A stretch of 23,376 nt of DNA, taken from DASXSB01 sp036506275 (lineage in GTDB: Bacteria; Methylomirabilota; Methylomirabilia; Rokubacteriales; CSP1-6). Below, piece after piece: positions 22,156-23,376 of the stretch (position 1 is the first letter of the stretch; each line of letters starts with the position of its first letter). The stretch is taken from positions 1-23,376 of the forward strand of contig DASXSB010000037.1 in assembly GCA_036506275.1 (NCBI GenBank). The letters are read 5' to 3'. The notes below the pieces were generated by a model, which worked only from the letters and a program-made list of their open reading frames with translations, searched no databases and was not told the DNA's origin. A program made the position numbers and the translations under genes.

Positions 22156-23376
22156 TCAGGCGGTCCGAACCGGCCGCGCCTTCCAGAAGTAGTTGTGGAT
22201 CGAGCCCGCCGTGAGCAGACGCCGGAACGTCATCTCCACGCGGTCGCCGATCTTCACGGCGGCGGGATCGACGTCGGTCAGCTCGCACTGATAGCGGCCT
22301 CCGCCCTCGAAGTCGATGACGGCCGCCACCATCGGCGGCGAGGGTGAGAACGCGAGGCGATCCACCGTGAAGGTCGCGATCGTGGCCGGCACGTCGGCGA
22401 GGCGTTCGGGGCGCATGCGGTCCACGGCGTGGCACTTCACGCACACGCGCTGGGGCGGGAGATGACGCGTGCCGCACGCCTCGCAGCGGCTGCCCGTGAA
22501 CGCGAACTTCCACGCCTCGCTGCGGAGCGCGGCCGGCGCCTCCGGCGGTTGGGGATCGGGCCGGCGCGGGGGCTCGCGACGCAAGAATCCGCGCCACGTG
22601 AGAAAGCCTGCGTAGGAGACGCGGCCTCGGCCCGATGCGATCTGCGCCGCCACGCTCATCCCGGGACGTTGCTCGGCGAGGGCGGCGGTGGTGCGCCAGA
22701 TCGTGGCGTCGGCGCCGTCGGCGAGGGAGATCACGGCGATGATCTCGTCGGGCCCGGCGCGATCCAGAACGTCGGCGAAGACGAGACCGGCGTGGGCGGT
22801 ACCGGTATTGCCGATCACGGCCGTGAGATCGTCCGCGATCGCTTCCTTCTTTACGCCGGCGCCGGCGGCCACGCGCTTGACGGCGCGTCCGTGGGGGCCG
22901 GCCACCACGAGGCGAGTGATAGCCTCCGTGGTCACGCCCGCCTGCTTCAACGCCTCCACGAGCGCGGCCTCGCCGAGCGGGACGTAGGCGGCTTCGCCGA
23001 AGCGCTCTTCCCACTGTCGCGACGCCGGCTCGCCGGGCAGGCGCCAGCGATCCAGGAACTCGGCGGTCTCGGAGCCGAAGCCGAGCGGCTCGGCGAGGAG
23101 CCGGTGCGCGACGGATTCCTCGGCGCACAGGAAGGCGACGGCGGCGTCACCGCCCTCGCGCTCGTCGGCGCCGCCCGGCAGGCCCGTGCGGACGTCCGCC
23201 ATGGCCGCGAGGGCGGTGCCGTTCGCATCGAGCGCGGCCCGCAGCGCGCCCGCCGCCGAGCGCACGGACCCTGCCATGTCCACGGCCATGGCGTTGCGCG
23301 GGAGATCGAGGGCGGCGTGAATCGCGGTCGCGTTGGTCTTGTCGAGATAGGCGGGATCGGACGTTGCGAAGTAGAC
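22156..23376 (-). CDS. HMG-CoA-synthase-like / Zn-ribbon / OB-fold fusion (cut by window edge)
   Basis: 407 residues are visible, open to the edge; the N-terminus is missing. The first part is a thiolase-superfamily/HMG-CoA-synthase-like domain with DPAYLDKTNATAIHAALDL, ADVRTGLPGGADEREGGDAA, AGPHGRA and GNTGTAHAGL. The His and Asn of FabH-type enzymes are at 162 and 190. The usual Cys nucleophile position reads GSVRSAAGALRAAL, with no Cys. A zinc ribbon follows (CEACG at 298-302, CVKC at 312-315), then the OB-fold (DUF35) domain at about 318-407. In archaea, DUF35 proteins bridge thiolase and HMG-CoA synthase; fused here, it may handle acyl-CoA condensation with the window's thiolase. This is an inference. 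Confidence 0.88.
   Translation of the reverse strand, partial: VYFATSDPAYLDKTNATAIHAALDLPRNAMAVDMAGSVRSAAGALRAALDANGTALAAMADVRTGLPGGADEREGGDAAVAFLCAEESVAHRLLAEPLGFGSETAEFLDRWRLPGEPASRQWEERFGEAAYVPLGEAALVEALKQAGVTTEAITRLVVAGPHGRAVKRVAAGAGVKKEAIADDLTAVIGNTGTAHAGLVFADVLDRAGPDEIIAVISLADGADATIWRTTAALAEQRPGMSVAAQIASGRGRVSYAGFLTWRGFLRREPPRRPDPQPPEAPAALRSEAWKFAFTGSRCEACGTRHLPPQRVCVKCHAVDRMRPERLADVPATIATFTVDRLAFSPSPPMVAAVIDFEGGGRYQCELTDVDPAAVKIGDRVEMTFRRLLTAGSIHNYFWKARPVRTA

Noticed and set aside
1..23376. tRNA, rRNA, CRISPR array, insertion sequence or prophage
   Set aside because: I looked for clover-leaf-like segments, regular repeats with spacers, transposase-like proteins and terminal repeats by reading, and saw none. 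A tRNA or CRISPR scan would be needed to exclude weak cases.

Overview
The window is very GC-rich (I estimate close to 70%) and gene-dense, and it looks like the chromosome of a free-living aerobic bacterium. The mix of acyl-CoA and beta-oxidation enzymes, an HMG-CoA-synthase-like protein fused to a zinc-ribbon/OB-fold domain, a molybdopterin oxidoreductase and ergothioneine genes would fit an uncultivated soil lineage such as Candidatus Rokubacteria/Methylomirabilota. That placement is an inference from gene content and composition; no rRNA or tRNA gene is visible to test it. I see no insertion sequence, prophage, integrase or CRISPR array.

Layout. 1-1434 (minus): an acyl-CoA dehydrogenase overlapping, by ATGA, the start of a CaiB/BaiF CoA-transferase that runs off the left edge. 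1501-2148 (minus): a membrane-anchored protein of unknown function. 2396-4432 (plus): a stand-alone molybdopterin/Fe-S oxidoreductase. 4443-4874 (minus): a small membrane protein. 5120-8690 (minus): a probable three-gene operon of thiolase, receiver/thioredoxin-reductase-like flavoprotein, and a rhodanese-CBS protein whose frame is interrupted by one UGA. 8816-9415 (plus): a ClpP homologue that has lost its catalytic triad. 9426-10901 (minus): a receiver protein with a basic tail, then a secreted dienelactone-hydrolase-like esterase. 11037-11966 (plus): a short acyl-CoA-dehydrogenase-like protein. 11971-14752 (minus): a bifunctional enoyl-CoA hydratase/3-hydroxyacyl-CoA dehydrogenase followed by a transglutaminase-like protein. 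14857-16386 (plus): a six-TM HAMP class III nucleotide cyclase. 16446-17362 (plus): two related secreted Gly/Pro/Thr-rich proteins, ended by a strong hairpin. 17424-20424 (plus): egtB, egtD and a phosphoribosyltransferase-like gene. 20493-21134 (plus): a secreted matrixin-type metalloprotease. 21138-22103 (minus): a fatty-acid desaturase. 22156-23376 (minus): an HMG-CoA-synthase-like/Zn-ribbon/OB-fold fusion that runs off the right edge.

How the genes work together. Several genes fit fatty-acid or other acyl-CoA breakdown: CoA-transferase, acyl-CoA dehydrogenase, hydratase/dehydrogenase, thiolase and the HMGCS-like fusion. EgtB and EgtD make ergothioneine precursors, a thiol-redox theme shared with the flavoprotein/rhodanese pair.

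The most interesting signal is the rhodanese-CBS gene. Its frame continues without a break on both sides of a UGA at codon 69, in the active-site loop five residues after the catalytic-position cysteine. A GC-rich hairpin with a GGCG loop starts at the right distance to act as a bacterial SECIS. I interpret it as a probable selenoprotein made next to a CxxC-less thioredoxin-reductase-like protein. A second theme is a TAnnnT box exactly 7 nt before several start codons that lack a Shine-Dalgarno, which suggests leaderless transcripts.
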